Made by a program: the position numbers and the translations under genes
Source: a virus
Length of the DNA stretch: 64,000 nucleotides
IMG/VR virus record: IMGVR_UViG_3300042893_001761
Location: 1 to 64,000 of that record
Reading direction: 5' to 3' (one strand)
Notes under the pieces: model-generated
What the model saw: the letters and a program-made list of their open reading frames with translations, nothing else
What the model was told of the DNA's origin: nothing
Databases searched by the model: none
Shown here: positions 1 through 8,103 of the stretch, piece by piece
Numbering within the stretch: the stretch's first letter is position 1
Layout: each line of letters opens with the position of its first letter

Positions 1-743
1 TCGAACAAGCCTGCGCGGCTGCCGACCGCGAGTACATCCGCGTTCAGATTTCACCAGAAACCGACGAAGACGATCTTATCGGTGGCTTTCGTCTCCTCAA
101 CGGTGAGACTGTATTTGCCAAGGGTCCCGTGGTCAAGGCCATGGAACGTGGTGCAATCCTCCTCGTCGACGAAATCGACCGTTCCAGCAACAAAATCATG
201 TGTCTCCAAGGCGTCCTCGAAGGCAAGCCCATTCTGATCAAAAAGACTGGCGAAGTCATTCGTCCGGCTCCCGGCTTCAATGTGATTGCCACCGCAAATA
301 CCAAGGGCAAGGGTTCCGAGGATGGTCGGTTTGTGGCTGCTACAGTTATCGACGAAGCCTTCCTGGAACGCTTTGTATGCACCATCGAGCAGACGTACCC
401 ACCATTGGCAACCGAACGCAAAATCGTTGTGAAGCACATGGAAAAGTACAATGCCGTTGACGAAGAGTTTGCCGACCGTCTTGTGACCTGGTCGGAAGTC
501 ATTCGCAAAACGTTTGCGGATGGCGGTGTTGACGAAGTGATTTCCACTCGTCGCCTGTGCCATATTGCACACACCTTCTCAATCTTCCGCGACCGGCTCA
601 AGTCGATCAATATGTGTATCTCTCGGTTCGACGATGATACCAAAATCGCCTTTGCCGATCTTTACTCCAAGATTGATGCTTCGGTGAATCCAGCTCCAGC
701 AGCCACTCCAGTGGCAGCGGTACCGCCATTGAGCGACTTCTGA
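1..743 (+). CDS. AAA+ ATPase, MoxR/CobS type (5' end outside window)
   Basis: The frame is open from the left edge (first whole codon at base 3) to a TGA at 741-743, so only the C-terminal ~246 residues are seen. Walker B is GAILLVDEID (about residues 46-55 of the visible part), followed by a sensor-1-like VIATAN and an arginine-finger region DEAFLERF. The Walker A half lies upstream, outside the window. This layout fits the MoxR/CobS group of AAA+ ATPases, which remodel partner proteins and occur in many large phages. The partner is not visible here. The Ala/Pro-rich tail after residue ~225 looks disordered. Confidence 0.8.
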   Translation, partial: EQACAAADREYIRVQISPETDEDDLIGGFRLLNGETVFAKGPVVKAMERGAILLVDEIDRSSNKIMCLQGVLEGKPILIKKTGEVIRPAPGFNVIATANTKGKGSEDGRFVAATVIDEAFLERFVCTIEQTYPPLATERKIVVKHMEKYNAVDEEFADRLVTWSEVIRKTFADGGVDEVISTRRLCHIAHTFSIFRDRLKSINMCISRFDDDTKIAFADLYSKIDASVNPAPAATPVAAVPPLSDF

Positions 744-762
744 AAATAAATTCACTTTGTTG

Positions 763-790
763 TTTACAAACACAAGCAACAATATATGAT
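763..790 (+). promoter_or_regulatory. early-type promoter
   Basis: TTTACA at 763-768, 16-base spacer, TATGAT at 785-790. Same architecture as the other early promoters of this window. It serves the small gene at 864. Confidence 0.7.
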
Positions 791-794
791 TCTC

Positions 795-824
795 TTATGG
801 TTGAATTGGTCCCTTCAATCATAA
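795..824 (+). promoter_or_regulatory. 5' leader hairpin
   Basis: An 11-bp inverted repeat (795-805 with 814-824, one G-U pair, 8-base loop) directly follows the -10 box and so lies at the 5' end of the mRNA for the gene at 864. There is no T run. It may stabilise the transcript or control translation. Confidence 0.5.
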
Positions 825-863
825 GCAACTAAAACAATAGGACCAAACTGAAAGATAGATAAT

Positions 864-1094
864 ATGAATAGCAATACATCCACCCAGAAAGCTCGCCTGT
901 TTAAACTTCTTGCCAAAGGCACAGAGGTTACCATTGCCGAAGCCTCAAAGCGCCTCAGCATCGCGAACCCATCTGCGGTCGTAGCTCAACTTCGTGACGA
1001 TGGTCTCCCCATCTACACGAACCGCCGTAAGAATGCCCAAGGTCAAACGGTTTATAAGTACCGTCTCGACACCAAGGCTCTTGCCAGCGTCTAA
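864..1094 (+). CDS. small winged-helix-like DNA-binding protein
   Basis: 76 residues. The middle (TIAEASKRLSI then SAVVAQLRDDGLPI) reads as a helix-turn-helix, followed by a short beta wing ending KYRLD, as in small winged-helix proteins of T4-like phages. It has its own promoter at 763 and a strong terminator at 1110, so it is a monocistronic early unit. It could be a transcription factor; its target is unknown. The 89-residue protein at 21357 has a comparable layout. Confidence 0.6.
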   Translation: MNSNTSTQKARLFKLLAKGTEVTIAEASKRLSIANPSAVVAQLRDDGLPIYTNRRKNAQGQTVYKYRLDTKALASV

Positions 1095-1109
1095 TAAGTG
1101 AACTACAAA

Positions 1110-1146
1110 GGCTGCAGGACTCAACACCCTGCAGCCCTTTTCCTTT
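1110..1146 (+). terminator. rho-independent terminator
   Basis: Perfect 9-bp GC-rich stem (GGCTGCAGG 1110-1118 with CCTGCAGCC 1128-1136), 9-base loop, then a T-rich tract. It closes the unit started at 763. Confidence 0.85.
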
Positions 1147-1149
1147 TCC

Positions 1150-1476
1150 ATGGAACAACAAATCGAGCAACAGTCTCCCCTCGAAGGTCGCAAATATGAT
1201 TCGGACAAGCCGGAATACGGTTTGATTCCACCGTTTGCGCTTGAGGAACTGGCGCAGGTTCTTACCATCGGAGCCAAGAAATATGCCCGAGAAAATTGGA
1301 GACATGTACCAGAATCCGAACGTCGGTATTTTGATGCACTCCAACGCCATCTCTGGGCATGGAAACGTGGTGAGCGTTTTGATCCTGAAACGGGCCGACA
1401 TCACCTGGGACACGCAGCCGCGTGCCTCTTTTTCCTTTACGAACATGATACGGGACACGCAGCCACAGCTTTTTAA
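1150..1476 (+). CDS. dATP/dGTP diphosphohydrolase-like protein (DUF5664 type)
   Basis: 108 residues. It carries the family signatures RKYDSDKPEYGLIPP, IGAKKYARENW, ALQRHLWAWKRGE and the metal-binding style HHLGHAAACLFFL. Related phage proteins are described as dATP/dGTP pyrophosphohydrolases of the all-alpha NTP-PPase group that adjust the dNTP pool, including in phages with modified purines. No purine-modification synthetase is seen in this window, so general pool control is the safer reading. The start follows the terminator at 1110 closely and the stop is 3 bases from the clamp gene. Confidence 0.65.
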   Translation: MEQQIEQQSPLEGRKYDSDKPEYGLIPPFALEELAQVLTIGAKKYARENWRHVPESERRYFDALQRHLWAWKRGERFDPETGRHHLGHAAACLFFLYEHDTGHAATAF

Positions 1477-1479
1477 GTT

Positions 1480-2148
1480 ATGAAACTATCAGAAAATACA
1501 ATCAAGCTCCTTAAAAACTTTGCCGGAATTAATCCGAATATGGTATTCAAGGCTGGCAGTTCTATTGCTACAATCGCGGAAGCCAAGAACATCATGGCAT
1601 CCGCCACAGTCGCCGAAACCTTTCCTCAGGAATTTGGTATCTATGACCTGAATGAATTCCTTTCCACACTCACTCTTGTAGACGATCCAGAGTTGTCATT
1701 CAGCGACGATTCGATTACAATTAAGGATGGAAAGACTTCCATTCGGTACTTCTATGCTTCCATGGACCTTCTTACGGCTCCGTCCAAGCAGGTAACCATG
1801 CCGAATCCAGAAGTCACCTTCATTCTTTCCGAAGACACCCTCAACAAGATTCGTAAGGCGTCAGCAGTCCTCGGACACGCCAACATTGAAATCAAGGGCG
1901 AAAATGGCAAAATTATTGTAAATCTTACCGATGCAAAGAATGCCTCTGCGAATAAATACTCCATCGTGGTTGATGAGAACAATGCTTGCAAAGAGGTTTT
2001 CTCATTCATCATGGTCATCTCCAACCTGAAAATGGTTTCTGGTGACTACACGGTAGAGATTAGTTCTAAATTGATCTCTCATCTAAAGCATACCACACTC
2101 CCGGTGGAGTATTGGATTGCTCTGGAAAAAACTTCGACGTTCGCTTAA
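1480..2148 (+). CDS. 45: DNA polymerase sliding clamp (T4 gp45-like)
   Basis: 222 residues, close to T4 gp45. The N-terminal LSENTIKLLKNFAGINPNM and the later segment YDLNEFLSTLTLVDDPELSF match the gp45 family. The trimeric ring tethers the polymerase and, in T4, also activates late transcription by binding DsbA/gp33/gp55-type factors. It heads the order clamp, small protein, DsbA-like, loader large subunit, loader small subunit, RegA and polymerase, which mirrors T4. Its dual role fits the TATAAATA late promoters of this genome. Confidence 0.92.
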   Translation: MKLSENTIKLLKNFAGINPNMVFKAGSSIATIAEAKNIMASATVAETFPQEFGIYDLNEFLSTLTLVDDPELSFSDDSITIKDGKTSIRYFYASMDLLTAPSKQVTMPNPEVTFILSEDTLNKIRKASAVLGHANIEIKGENGKIIVNLTDAKNASANKYSIVVDENNACKEVFSFIMVISNLKMVSGDYTVEISSKLISHLKHTTLPVEYWIALEKTSTFA

Positions 2149-2173
2149 GGAGTCGATAACCTAGGAAACATAT

Positions 2174-2410
2174 ATGGACAACAGCAAAGTAATACCAGAA
2201 CAACAACAACCAGCAGCCGCTCCGCAACTTGGTCTTAATGACCTTGCCGCAGTGGTTCAAATGATCGACATCGTCTCCCGTCGTGGAGCCTTTGAAGGTC
2301 CAGAACTCACCGCAATCGGTGCACTCCGCAGTCGCTTTGAAGCCTTTGTAAAGGCAAGCACTCCGAAGCCAACTGAAGAGCCAAAGCAAGAAGCTCCGGC
2401 TCAAGCGTAA
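2174..2410 (+). CDS. conserved small protein between clamp and loader genes
   Basis: 78 residues. The core LGLNDLAAVVQMIDIVSRRGAFEGPELTAIGALRSRFEAFV is two predicted helices, flanked by Gln/Pro/Ala-rich tails. Similar short proteins with a SRRGAF-type segment are familiar from T4-like cyanophages; no function is known to me. It is co-transcribed with the clamp and followed by a terminator. Confidence 0.6.
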   Translation: MDNSKVIPEQQQPAAAPQLGLNDLAAVVQMIDIVSRRGAFEGPELTAIGALRSRFEAFVKASTPKPTEEPKQEAPAQA

Positions 2411-2434
2411 TTGTTCTAACTCCGTACGGACTTT

Positions 2435-2470
2435 TGGTGGGCAGTCATTAAAGAACCCACCACTTTTTTA
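2435..2470 (+). terminator. rho-independent terminator
   Basis: TGGTGGG (2435-2441) pairs with CCCACCA (2456-2462), followed by six T. It lies just before the start codon at 2473, so it may attenuate rather than stop transcription into the loader genes. Confidence 0.8.
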
Positions 2471-2472
2471 TT

Positions 2473-2733
2473 ATGAGCAACATTCCCACTTCGGCTGAAG
2501 ACCGCAAAGCCATCCTCACCGCCCTTGATCAAATCTCTGAAGCTATGTCGGAGATGCAAACACAAAAGGAACAGATTCGTGAGATTCTAAAAGCACTGGA
2601 AGACAAATACAAACTTCCGACCAAGACGTTCCGTAAGGTCGCAATGATGTACCACAAACAGAATGTGGTTGAGTTTGAAAATGAAACTTCGGAGATTAAA
2701 GAGGTTTACAAGACCATTGTCACTGGTGTATAA
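2473..2733 (+). CDS. dsbA: DsbA-like double-stranded DNA-binding late-transcription factor
   Basis: 86 residues. The C-terminal half FRKVAMMYHKQNVVEFENETSEIKEVYKTI aligns by eye with the end of T4 DsbA (FNRLLALYHKDN...FEAETEEVVELYDTV). The N-terminal half is a predicted coiled helix. In T4 this protein binds DNA and contributes to late transcription. Its place directly before the clamp-loader gene is consistent, and this genome carries T4-like TATAAATA late promoters. Confidence 0.7.
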   Translation: MSNIPTSAEDRKAILTALDQISEAMSEMQTQKEQIREILKALEDKYKLPTKTFRKVAMMYHKQNVVEFENETSEIKEVYKTIVTGV

Positions 2734-2742
2734 TAGACCCCT

Positions 2743-3696
2743 ATGTTAACAAACTCTAATGAATTTTTGTGGGTTGAAAAGTACCGTCCTCAAATACTTG
2801 ATGACTGTATCCTTCCAGAGGGTCTTCTAAAGACCTTTAAGAGCATTGTTGAGTCTGGTGAGATGCAGAACATGCTGCTCACTGGTACCGCTGGTCTTGG
2901 TAAAACAACAGTTGCACGCGCAATGTGCAACATGCTTGATCTTGACTATATGATCATTAACGGCTCGGAAGAATCTGGTATTGATGTTCTCCGTACCAAG
3001 ATTCGCCAGTTTGCCTCATCGGTATCTCTGCACTCCAGAGGACCCAAGGTTATTATCCTAGATGAAGCAGATTACCTGAATCCATCTTCCACGCAGCCCG
3101 CGCTTCGCGGCTTCATTGAGGAATTCAGCAACAACTGTCGGTTCATTCTTACGTGTAACTTTAAGAATCGCGTCATTGAACCACTTCATTCCCGATGCGC
3201 CGTAATTGAATTCAATACTTCCAAGAAACAAATGGCATCACTTGCCAATGCTTTTCTGAAGCGTCTTGAATTCATCCTTAAATCGGAAGGTATTCAGTAT
3301 GAGCAAGCCGTCGTTGCCGAACTCATTCTCCGCTTTGCTCCCGACTGGCGCCGAGTGCTCAATGAGTGCCAACGCTATTCGGTTTCTGGAAAGATTGACA
3401 AGGGTATCCTTGCAAACCTTTCGGATGCAAACATTACTCTGTTAATCAAGGCTCTTAAGGACAAGGACTTCAAGGCTGGTCGTGCGTGGGTGGTCAATAA
3501 CATTGATTCCGAACCTGCGGCAATCTTCCGCAAGATTTACGACAATATGACCGAGCATGCCAATCCCGACAGCATACCCAACATCGTGGTCATTCTTGCC
3601 AATTATCAATACAAAGACGCATTCGTTGCCGACCATGAGTTAAATCTTGTGGCGTGCATTACCGAACTTATGGCGTGTGCGGAATGGAAGCAATAA
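2743..3696 (+). CDS. 44: clamp loader large subunit, AAA+ (T4 gp44-like)
   Basis: 317 residues, the usual gp44 size. It opens with LWVEKYRPQILDDCILP, typical of clamp-loader ATPases. Walker A is GTAGLGKTT (~48-56), Walker B VIILDEADYL (~102-111) and the SRC arginine-finger motif is in LHSRCAVIEF (~148). With the small subunit encoded next it loads the clamp onto primer-template. The stop at 3696 abuts the small subunit start (ATG at 3698). Confidence 0.95.
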   Translation: MLTNSNEFLWVEKYRPQILDDCILPEGLLKTFKSIVESGEMQNMLLTGTAGLGKTTVARAMCNMLDLDYMIINGSEESGIDVLRTKIRQFASSVSLHSRGPKVIILDEADYLNPSSTQPALRGFIEEFSNNCRFILTCNFKNRVIEPLHSRCAVIEFNTSKKQMASLANAFLKRLEFILKSEGIQYEQAVVAELILRFAPDWRRVLNECQRYSVSGKIDKGILANLSDANITLLIKALKDKDFKAGRAWVVNNIDSEPAAIFRKIYDNMTEHANPDSIPNIVVILANYQYKDAFVADHELNLVACITELMACAEWKQ

Positions 3697-3697
3697 C

Positions 3698-4093
3698 ATG
3701 AATCCGTTTGAATACCTTAATTCCATCAACATGACCAAGACCAATATCATGGTCGACGATATTGCCGAAAAGCAATACCTTCCGTTTATGGTGAATCGAG
3801 GTCTTTCATACTTTGCGGATACCGTGGGCTTTGCCAATGAGATGAACCAAAATCATCACTTGGACAAGAGGCTCCAATACGAATATCTTATAAATATAGT
3901 TAGTAGGAATAAACGATTCAGCAAATGGCTCAAACCAACTGAATCGGAAGACCTCTTGATTGTTAAAGAACATTATGGATATAGTAATGAAAAGGCTAGA
4001 TCCGCTTTGACAATTTTGAGTTCCGAACAACTAAACGAACTTAAACAAAGACTATTTAAAGGTGGACGCTCAACAACCAAATCAAAGCATTGA
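3698..4093 (+). CDS. 62: clamp loader small subunit (T4 gp62-like)
   Basis: 131 residues from ATG 3698, chosen because it starts directly after the large-subunit stop and begins MNPFEYLNSINMTKTNIM, the family N-terminus. Other family segments are KQYLPFMVNRGLSYF and NKRFSKWLK. An upstream in-frame ATG inside the large-subunit gene would add unrelated residues. It forms the clamp loader with the preceding product. Its end overlaps the RegA gene by 32 bases if RegA starts at GTG 4062. Confidence 0.9.
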   Translation: MNPFEYLNSINMTKTNIMVDDIAEKQYLPFMVNRGLSYFADTVGFANEMNQNHHLDKRLQYEYLINIVSRNKRFSKWLKPTESEDLLIVKEHYGYSNEKARSALTILSSEQLNELKQRLFKGGRSTTKSKH

Positions 4094-4526
4094 TCCTATC
4101 CAAGGGACCGTCGTGGACGAAACCCCTGTGGCATGGACTCCTGCAATGATGCTTGAGATAACCTTGAATGAGCCGGATGATTTCCTTAAGGTTCGTGAGA
4201 CACTCACCCGTATTGGTGTTGCTTCTCGGAAGTCTTCCAACAAGCTATACCAATCATGCCATATCCTACACAAGCAGGGTCGGTATTTCATTGTGCATTT
4301 TAAAGAACTGTTTCTTCTTGATGGCAAGCCGTCCAATCTAAATGTAAATGATTTACAAAGACGGAATACCATTGCCACCCTTCTTTCGGATTGGGGTCTG
4401 GTTTCAATCGTAAATTCGGAACAGTCCAAGGATAAGGCACCACTCAGACAGATTAAGATCATTCCGTACCGAGATAAAGCTAATTGGGAATTGCTCCCAA
4501 AGTACAATATCGGCAACACGAAGTGA
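4062..4526 (+). CDS. regA: RegA translational repressor
   Basis: 154 residues from GTG 4062; T4 RegA has 122. The conserved part starts at MLEITLNEPDDFLKVRETLTR and ends WELLPKYNIGN, both close to T4. RegA binds start regions of early mRNAs and turns them off. The ~28 extra N-terminal residues are real only if GTG 4062, which has a purine-rich RBS, is used; ATG 4146 or 4149 would give a T4-like length but lacks a clear RBS. The position between loader and polymerase genes is as in T4. Confidence 0.9.
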   Translation: MDAQQPNQSIDPIQGTVVDETPVAWTPAMMLEITLNEPDDFLKVRETLTRIGVASRKSSNKLYQSCHILHKQGRYFIVHFKELFLLDGKPSNLNVNDLQRRNTIATLLSDWGLVSIVNSEQSKDKAPLRQIKIIPYRDKANWELLPKYNIGNTK

Positions 4527-4534
4527 TATAAATA
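4527..4534 (+). promoter_or_regulatory. T4-type late promoter box
   Basis: TATAAATA overlapping the end of regA, upstream of the small heat-shock gene (start 4624). The ~90-base leader between them holds a 6-bp hairpin (4540-4557). Confidence 0.45.
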
Positions 4535-4623
4535 AATTTGATGGCAATTACGCCATCGACCGATAATGCCCAACTGGGGTTGTCGGAGATTACATAACCT
4601 TGCATAACTGGAGGTAAAATAGC

Positions 4624-5043
4624 ATGTCAGGAAATACATACACGTTCCCACGGTCGGCCTTTGTAGGCTTCGACCATCTCTTCAACGAGCTCAACAGAGT
4701 CTCCTTAAGAGAGGATACATACCCACCGCACAATGTCGTCTATCTTGATGACGATAATTTCTTGGTGGAAATTGCCGTTGCAGGATTCTCTAAGGAGGAC
4801 CTCGACATTCAGCTAAAGGATTCGATCCTTACTGTCAGCGGCGAAATGGAAGACACCCGCGTCTATAATCACAAGGGTATTTCAACCCGTAAGTTCACCA
4901 GAACTTTTACGCTGTCGGAATACGTTCGGGTAAAAGGTGCCGACCTTAAGAATGGAATTCTTTCAATTCCGCTCACCAAGGTTGTTCCAGAATCCGAACG
5001 CCCAAAGAAGATTGAGATTGGCTCGACCTTTATTCAGGACTAA
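4624..5043 (+). CDS. Hsp20-type small heat-shock protein
   Basis: 139 residues with an alpha-crystallin domain: FLVEIAVAGFSKEDLDIQLKDSILTVSGE (about 43-72) and ILSIPLTKVVPE near the end, the I-x-I/V-like tail region. A clear GGAGGT RBS precedes the ATG. Such chaperones are common in T4-like cyanophages, where a scaffold or protein-folding role in infection is assumed. It is followed by a terminator, so it may form its own unit under the TATAAATA box at 4527. Confidence 0.88.
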   Translation: MSGNTYTFPRSAFVGFDHLFNELNRVSLREDTYPPHNVVYLDDDNFLVEIAVAGFSKEDLDIQLKDSILTVSGEMEDTRVYNHKGISTRKFTRTFTLSEYVRVKGADLKNGILSIPLTKVVPESERPKKIEIGSTFIQD

Positions 5044-5067
5044 TTAACTCTTAGTTGATCCTTGTGC

Positions 5068-5099
5068 GAGTGGTGGCTTTACAGTCACCACTCTTTTTT
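5068..5099 (+). terminator. rho-independent terminator
   Basis: GAGTGGTG (5068-5075) pairs with CACCACTC (5086-5093), then six T. Confidence 0.88.
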
Positions 5100-5100
5100 A

Positions 5101-5128
5101 TTTACAAACCCGCACAACATGATAGGAT
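5101..5128 (+). promoter_or_regulatory. early-type promoter of the polymerase gene
   Basis: TTTACA 5101-5106, 16-base spacer, TAGGAT 5123-5128, six bases before ATG 5135. Confidence 0.75.
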
Positions 5129-5134
5129 TGTAAT

Positions 5135-7660
5135 ATGAAATTCTATACTAATGTGAGCAGATGGGGTTCGCATATCCTTTACCGAGGTTATAATAACGGT
5201 AAGCGCGTAACCGAACGTGTGAAGTTCAAGCCCACCATGTATCTCCCTTCAAAGCATGAGAAAACCATCTGGACTGCGCTGGATGGAACTCCGGTTGAGC
5301 CTATGAAGTTTGATTCGATGAAAGATGCTAAAGAATTCATGGCTCCTTACGAGAACCTTGAATCCTTTAAGATCTATGGAAATACTCGCTATGTTGCTCA
5401 ATTTATTCAAGAGCGTTTTCCGGATGAAATCCACTTCGATCGCAATGTCATTAATGTTTCCACGCTTGACATCGAGGTAATGTCGAATGACGGCTTTCCA
5501 AAGCCCGAAGATGCGCTGCACGAAATTATTACCATTACGGTTAAAAATAGCATTGATGACGTATATTACGTATGGGGTACAAAACCGTATGATGCTGATA
5601 AAAAGCTAATTCATTCTCAAGTCGAATATCGTCAATTCGTCGATGAGCGAACGATGATGTTAGATTTTGTAACCTGGTTCGCCATGCCAAAAAACAATCC
5701 TGACATTATCACGGGGTGGAATAGCCGCGGCTTCGATATTCCATATATCGTGAATCGAATCATTTCAATATGTGGTCAGGGGACCGTAAATCTACTTTCG
5801 CCTTTTGGCAAAGTAGAACCTAAAGAGACCGTGATTAAAGGTCGTCCGGTGAAAATCTACGAGATTACTGGAATCTCTCAATTGGACTACATGGATCTGT
5901 TTAAGAAGTTTACAACTCATACGTATGGCAATCAAGAATCCTATAAGTTGGGACATATTGCGCACGTTGTTCTCGGAGATGGAAAACTGTCCTACGAAGA
6001 ATATGGTTCCCTGCATAACCTTTACGAGGAGAACTATCAAACTTTCGTGGATTACAACATCAAAGACGTTGAGATTGTGGATCGCCTTGAAGACAAACTA
6101 GGTCTCATTACTTTAGTTCTCACTCTCGCCTACATCGGCGGTGTAAATTATAACGATACGCTTGGAACTACGGCAATCTGGGATTCGATTATCTATCGAG
6201 ATCTTGCTCGTAAGGCAATTGCGATCCCACCATCCGTTAAAAACTTTAAGGCTGATTACCCGGGCGGTTATGTGAAAGAACCAAAGGTGGGACTTCACAA
6301 TTGGGTATGTTCATTCGACTTAAATTCTCTGTATCCGAATCTCATCATTCAATACAACATGTCACCCGAGACGATCACGTCTGAGACGACTCCAGGTATT
6401 TCACCCGATGTAATCCTGAATGATGTGCCGTTTGAACCTCATATGCCCGGAACCATCATGGCTGCAAATGGCGTTCATTTTCGTACGGACAAAGTCGGTG
6501 TAATCCCTCGAATCATTACTGAGATCTATGACAAGCGTGTTATCCTAAAGAAAGCCATGCTTCAGGAAAAGAAACGGCTCGAGACTATCGACAAGGGTAA
6601 CAAGGTTGAGTATTTTAGATGCGAACGAGAAATCTCTCGCCTCGAGAATCAACAGATTGCAGTTAAAATTCTTCTTAACTCACTCTACGGCGCCCTGGGC
6701 AATCAGTACTTTCGGTATTTCGATATGCGAATTGCCGAGGCGACAACTCTATCGGGCCAATTAGCAATCCGCTGGGCTGAAAAGGAAGTAAATCGTTTCC
6801 TAAATAAGACTCTTAAATCGAAAGACAAAGATTACGTTATCGCTATCGATACTGACTCATTGTATGTTTCAATGGATCCAATCGTTCAAAGCTTTGCTCC
6901 TAAAAATCCTGTTAAGTTCCTGGACGAATTTTGCGCAAAGGCTGTCGAGCCTATGCTAACTACATCCTACGATTTGTTGTCGAAAACGATGTTCTGTCCA
7001 ACAAATCGTATGGGAATGAAACGCGAGGCAATTGCGGATCGTGGTATTTGGACAGCAAAGAAACGCTATATCCTGAATGTTCACAATAATGAAGGTGTTC
7101 AATACGCCAAACCTAAGATTAAGATCATGGGAATCGAAGCAGTAAAATCTTCGACTCCGGCAGTATGTCGTGATGGGTTAAAGAAAATGTTCGAGGTCAT
7201 TATGACAAAATCTGAAGCTGAAGCTCAACTTGAAATTGTTAAAATCCGCGAAAACTTTATTTCATTACCTCCAGAAGAGATTGCATTCCCCCGTGGAGCA
7301 TCGGATGTTTCGGGGTATTCGAACAGAGCGGAAGGCGGAATTTACAAGAAAGGAACTCCGATCCATGTTCGCGGATGCTTGCTTTTTAACGATCAGATCG
7401 TGAAGCGCAGCCTTCAAAAAAAGCATCAGCTAATTCGTAGCGGTGATAAGATCAAATTCATCTATCTCAAAACTCCAAACCCGATGCAAGAAAATGTAAT
7501 TTCTTTCGTAGATGGTCTCCCAAAAGAATTAGGTCTCAATAGATATATTGATCACGATCTTCAATTTCAAAAAACCTTCCTTGATCCTTTATCCATCATC
7601 TTTGATTCTATTGGATGGACCATGGAAAAAACCTCGAATCTTGAAGAATTCTTCACTTAA
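5135..7660 (+). CDS. 43: family B DNA polymerase (T4 gp43-like)
   Basis: 841 residues, slightly shorter than T4 gp43. Exonuclease motifs: Exo I DIEVMS (~111), Exo II NPDIITGWNSRGFDIPY (~188) and Exo III YNIKDVEIVD (~308). Polymerase motifs: A, DLNSLYPNLI (~396); B, KILLNSLYGALGN (~511); C, AIDTDSLYVS (~570). The C-terminus keeps the DPLSIIFDSIGW-type clamp-contacting end of gp43 relatives. It is the replicative enzyme with proofreading and has its own promoter at 5101. Confidence 0.97.
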   Translation: MKFYTNVSRWGSHILYRGYNNGKRVTERVKFKPTMYLPSKHEKTIWTALDGTPVEPMKFDSMKDAKEFMAPYENLESFKIYGNTRYVAQFIQERFPDEIHFDRNVINVSTLDIEVMSNDGFPKPEDALHEIITITVKNSIDDVYYVWGTKPYDADKKLIHSQVEYRQFVDERTMMLDFVTWFAMPKNNPDIITGWNSRGFDIPYIVNRIISICGQGTVNLLSPFGKVEPKETVIKGRPVKIYEITGISQLDYMDLFKKFTTHTYGNQESYKLGHIAHVVLGDGKLSYEEYGSLHNLYEENYQTFVDYNIKDVEIVDRLEDKLGLITLVLTLAYIGGVNYNDTLGTTAIWDSIIYRDLARKAIAIPPSVKNFKADYPGGYVKEPKVGLHNWVCSFDLNSLYPNLIIQYNMSPETITSETTPGISPDVILNDVPFEPHMPGTIMAANGVHFRTDKVGVIPRIITEIYDKRVILKKAMLQEKKRLETIDKGNKVEYFRCEREISRLENQQIAVKILLNSLYGALGNQYFRYFDMRIAEATTLSGQLAIRWAEKEVNRFLNKTLKSKDKDYVIAIDTDSLYVSMDPIVQSFAPKNPVKFLDEFCAKAVEPMLTTSYDLLSKTMFCPTNRMGMKREAIADRGIWTAKKRYILNVHNNEGVQYAKPKIKIMGIEAVKSSTPAVCRDGLKKMFEVIMTKSEAEAQLEIVKIRENFISLPPEEIAFPRGASDVSGYSNRAEGGIYKKGTPIHVRGCLLFNDQIVKRSLQKKHQLIRSGDKIKFIYLKTPNPMQENVISFVDGLPKELGLNRYIDHDLQFQKTFLDPLSIIFDSIGWTMEKTSNLEEFFT

Positions 7661-7663
7661 GTG

Positions 7664-7692
7664 TTTACAATAAACGTCAGCTAAATTATTAT
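7664..7692 (+). promoter_or_regulatory. early-type promoter
   Basis: TTTACA 7664-7669, 17-base spacer, TATTAT 7687-7692, just before ATG 7699. Confidence 0.55.
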
Positions 7693-7698
7693 TAACTT

Positions 7699-8103
7699 AT
7701 GAAAACTAATTGGGTACACGATATCGAATATATGCATCGGAAATTTGGAGTAAATCCAATCGTACGCGAATTCGACAAAGAAAAGCTTAAAGCTTTCCTA
7801 GAGTTTCGCATTAAATTCTTGCAAGAAGAACTCGATGAAATGAAAAAGGCAGACAACGCCGATGATGTGGTTGATGCGCTCATTGATCTTTGCGTTGTTG
7901 CAATCGGTACGCTTGACGCCTTTGACGTTGATTCTGAAAAAGCCTGGGCTGCAGTATATGAAGCCAACATCACTAAACAAGTAGGAGTGAAAGAGTCTCG
8001 GCCAAATCCATTAGGTCTTCCAGACTTAATCAAGCCTCAAGGTTGGACTGCGCCATCTCATGCAGATAATGTAGGATTGCTTGGACCCATTTTCACAGAT
8101 TGA
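7699..8103 (+). CDS. mazG: MazG/HisE-like nucleotide pyrophosphohydrolase
   Basis: 134 residues. The metal-binding helices are visible as FLQEELDEMKKA (EELxE type) and VVDALIDLCVVAIG, with EKAWAAVYEANITK after them, as in all-alpha NTP pyrophosphatases annotated MazG-like or phosphoribosyl-ATP pyrophosphohydrolase-like. Such enzymes hydrolyse (d)NTPs or alarmones. The stop TGA overlaps the TTG start of the next gene. Confidence 0.78.
   Translation: MKTNWVHDIEYMHRKFGVNPIVREFDKEKLKAFLEFRIKFLQEELDEMKKADNADDVVDALIDLCVVAIGTLDAFDVDSEKAWAAVYEANITKQVGVKESRPNPLGLPDLIKPQGWTAPSHADNVGLLGPIFTD

Noticed and set aside
1150-1476. Evidence for 2-aminoadenine (Z) DNA from the DUF5664 protein.
   Set aside because: No PurZ-like synthetase or DatZ is visible in the window; the family also occurs in phages with normal adenine.
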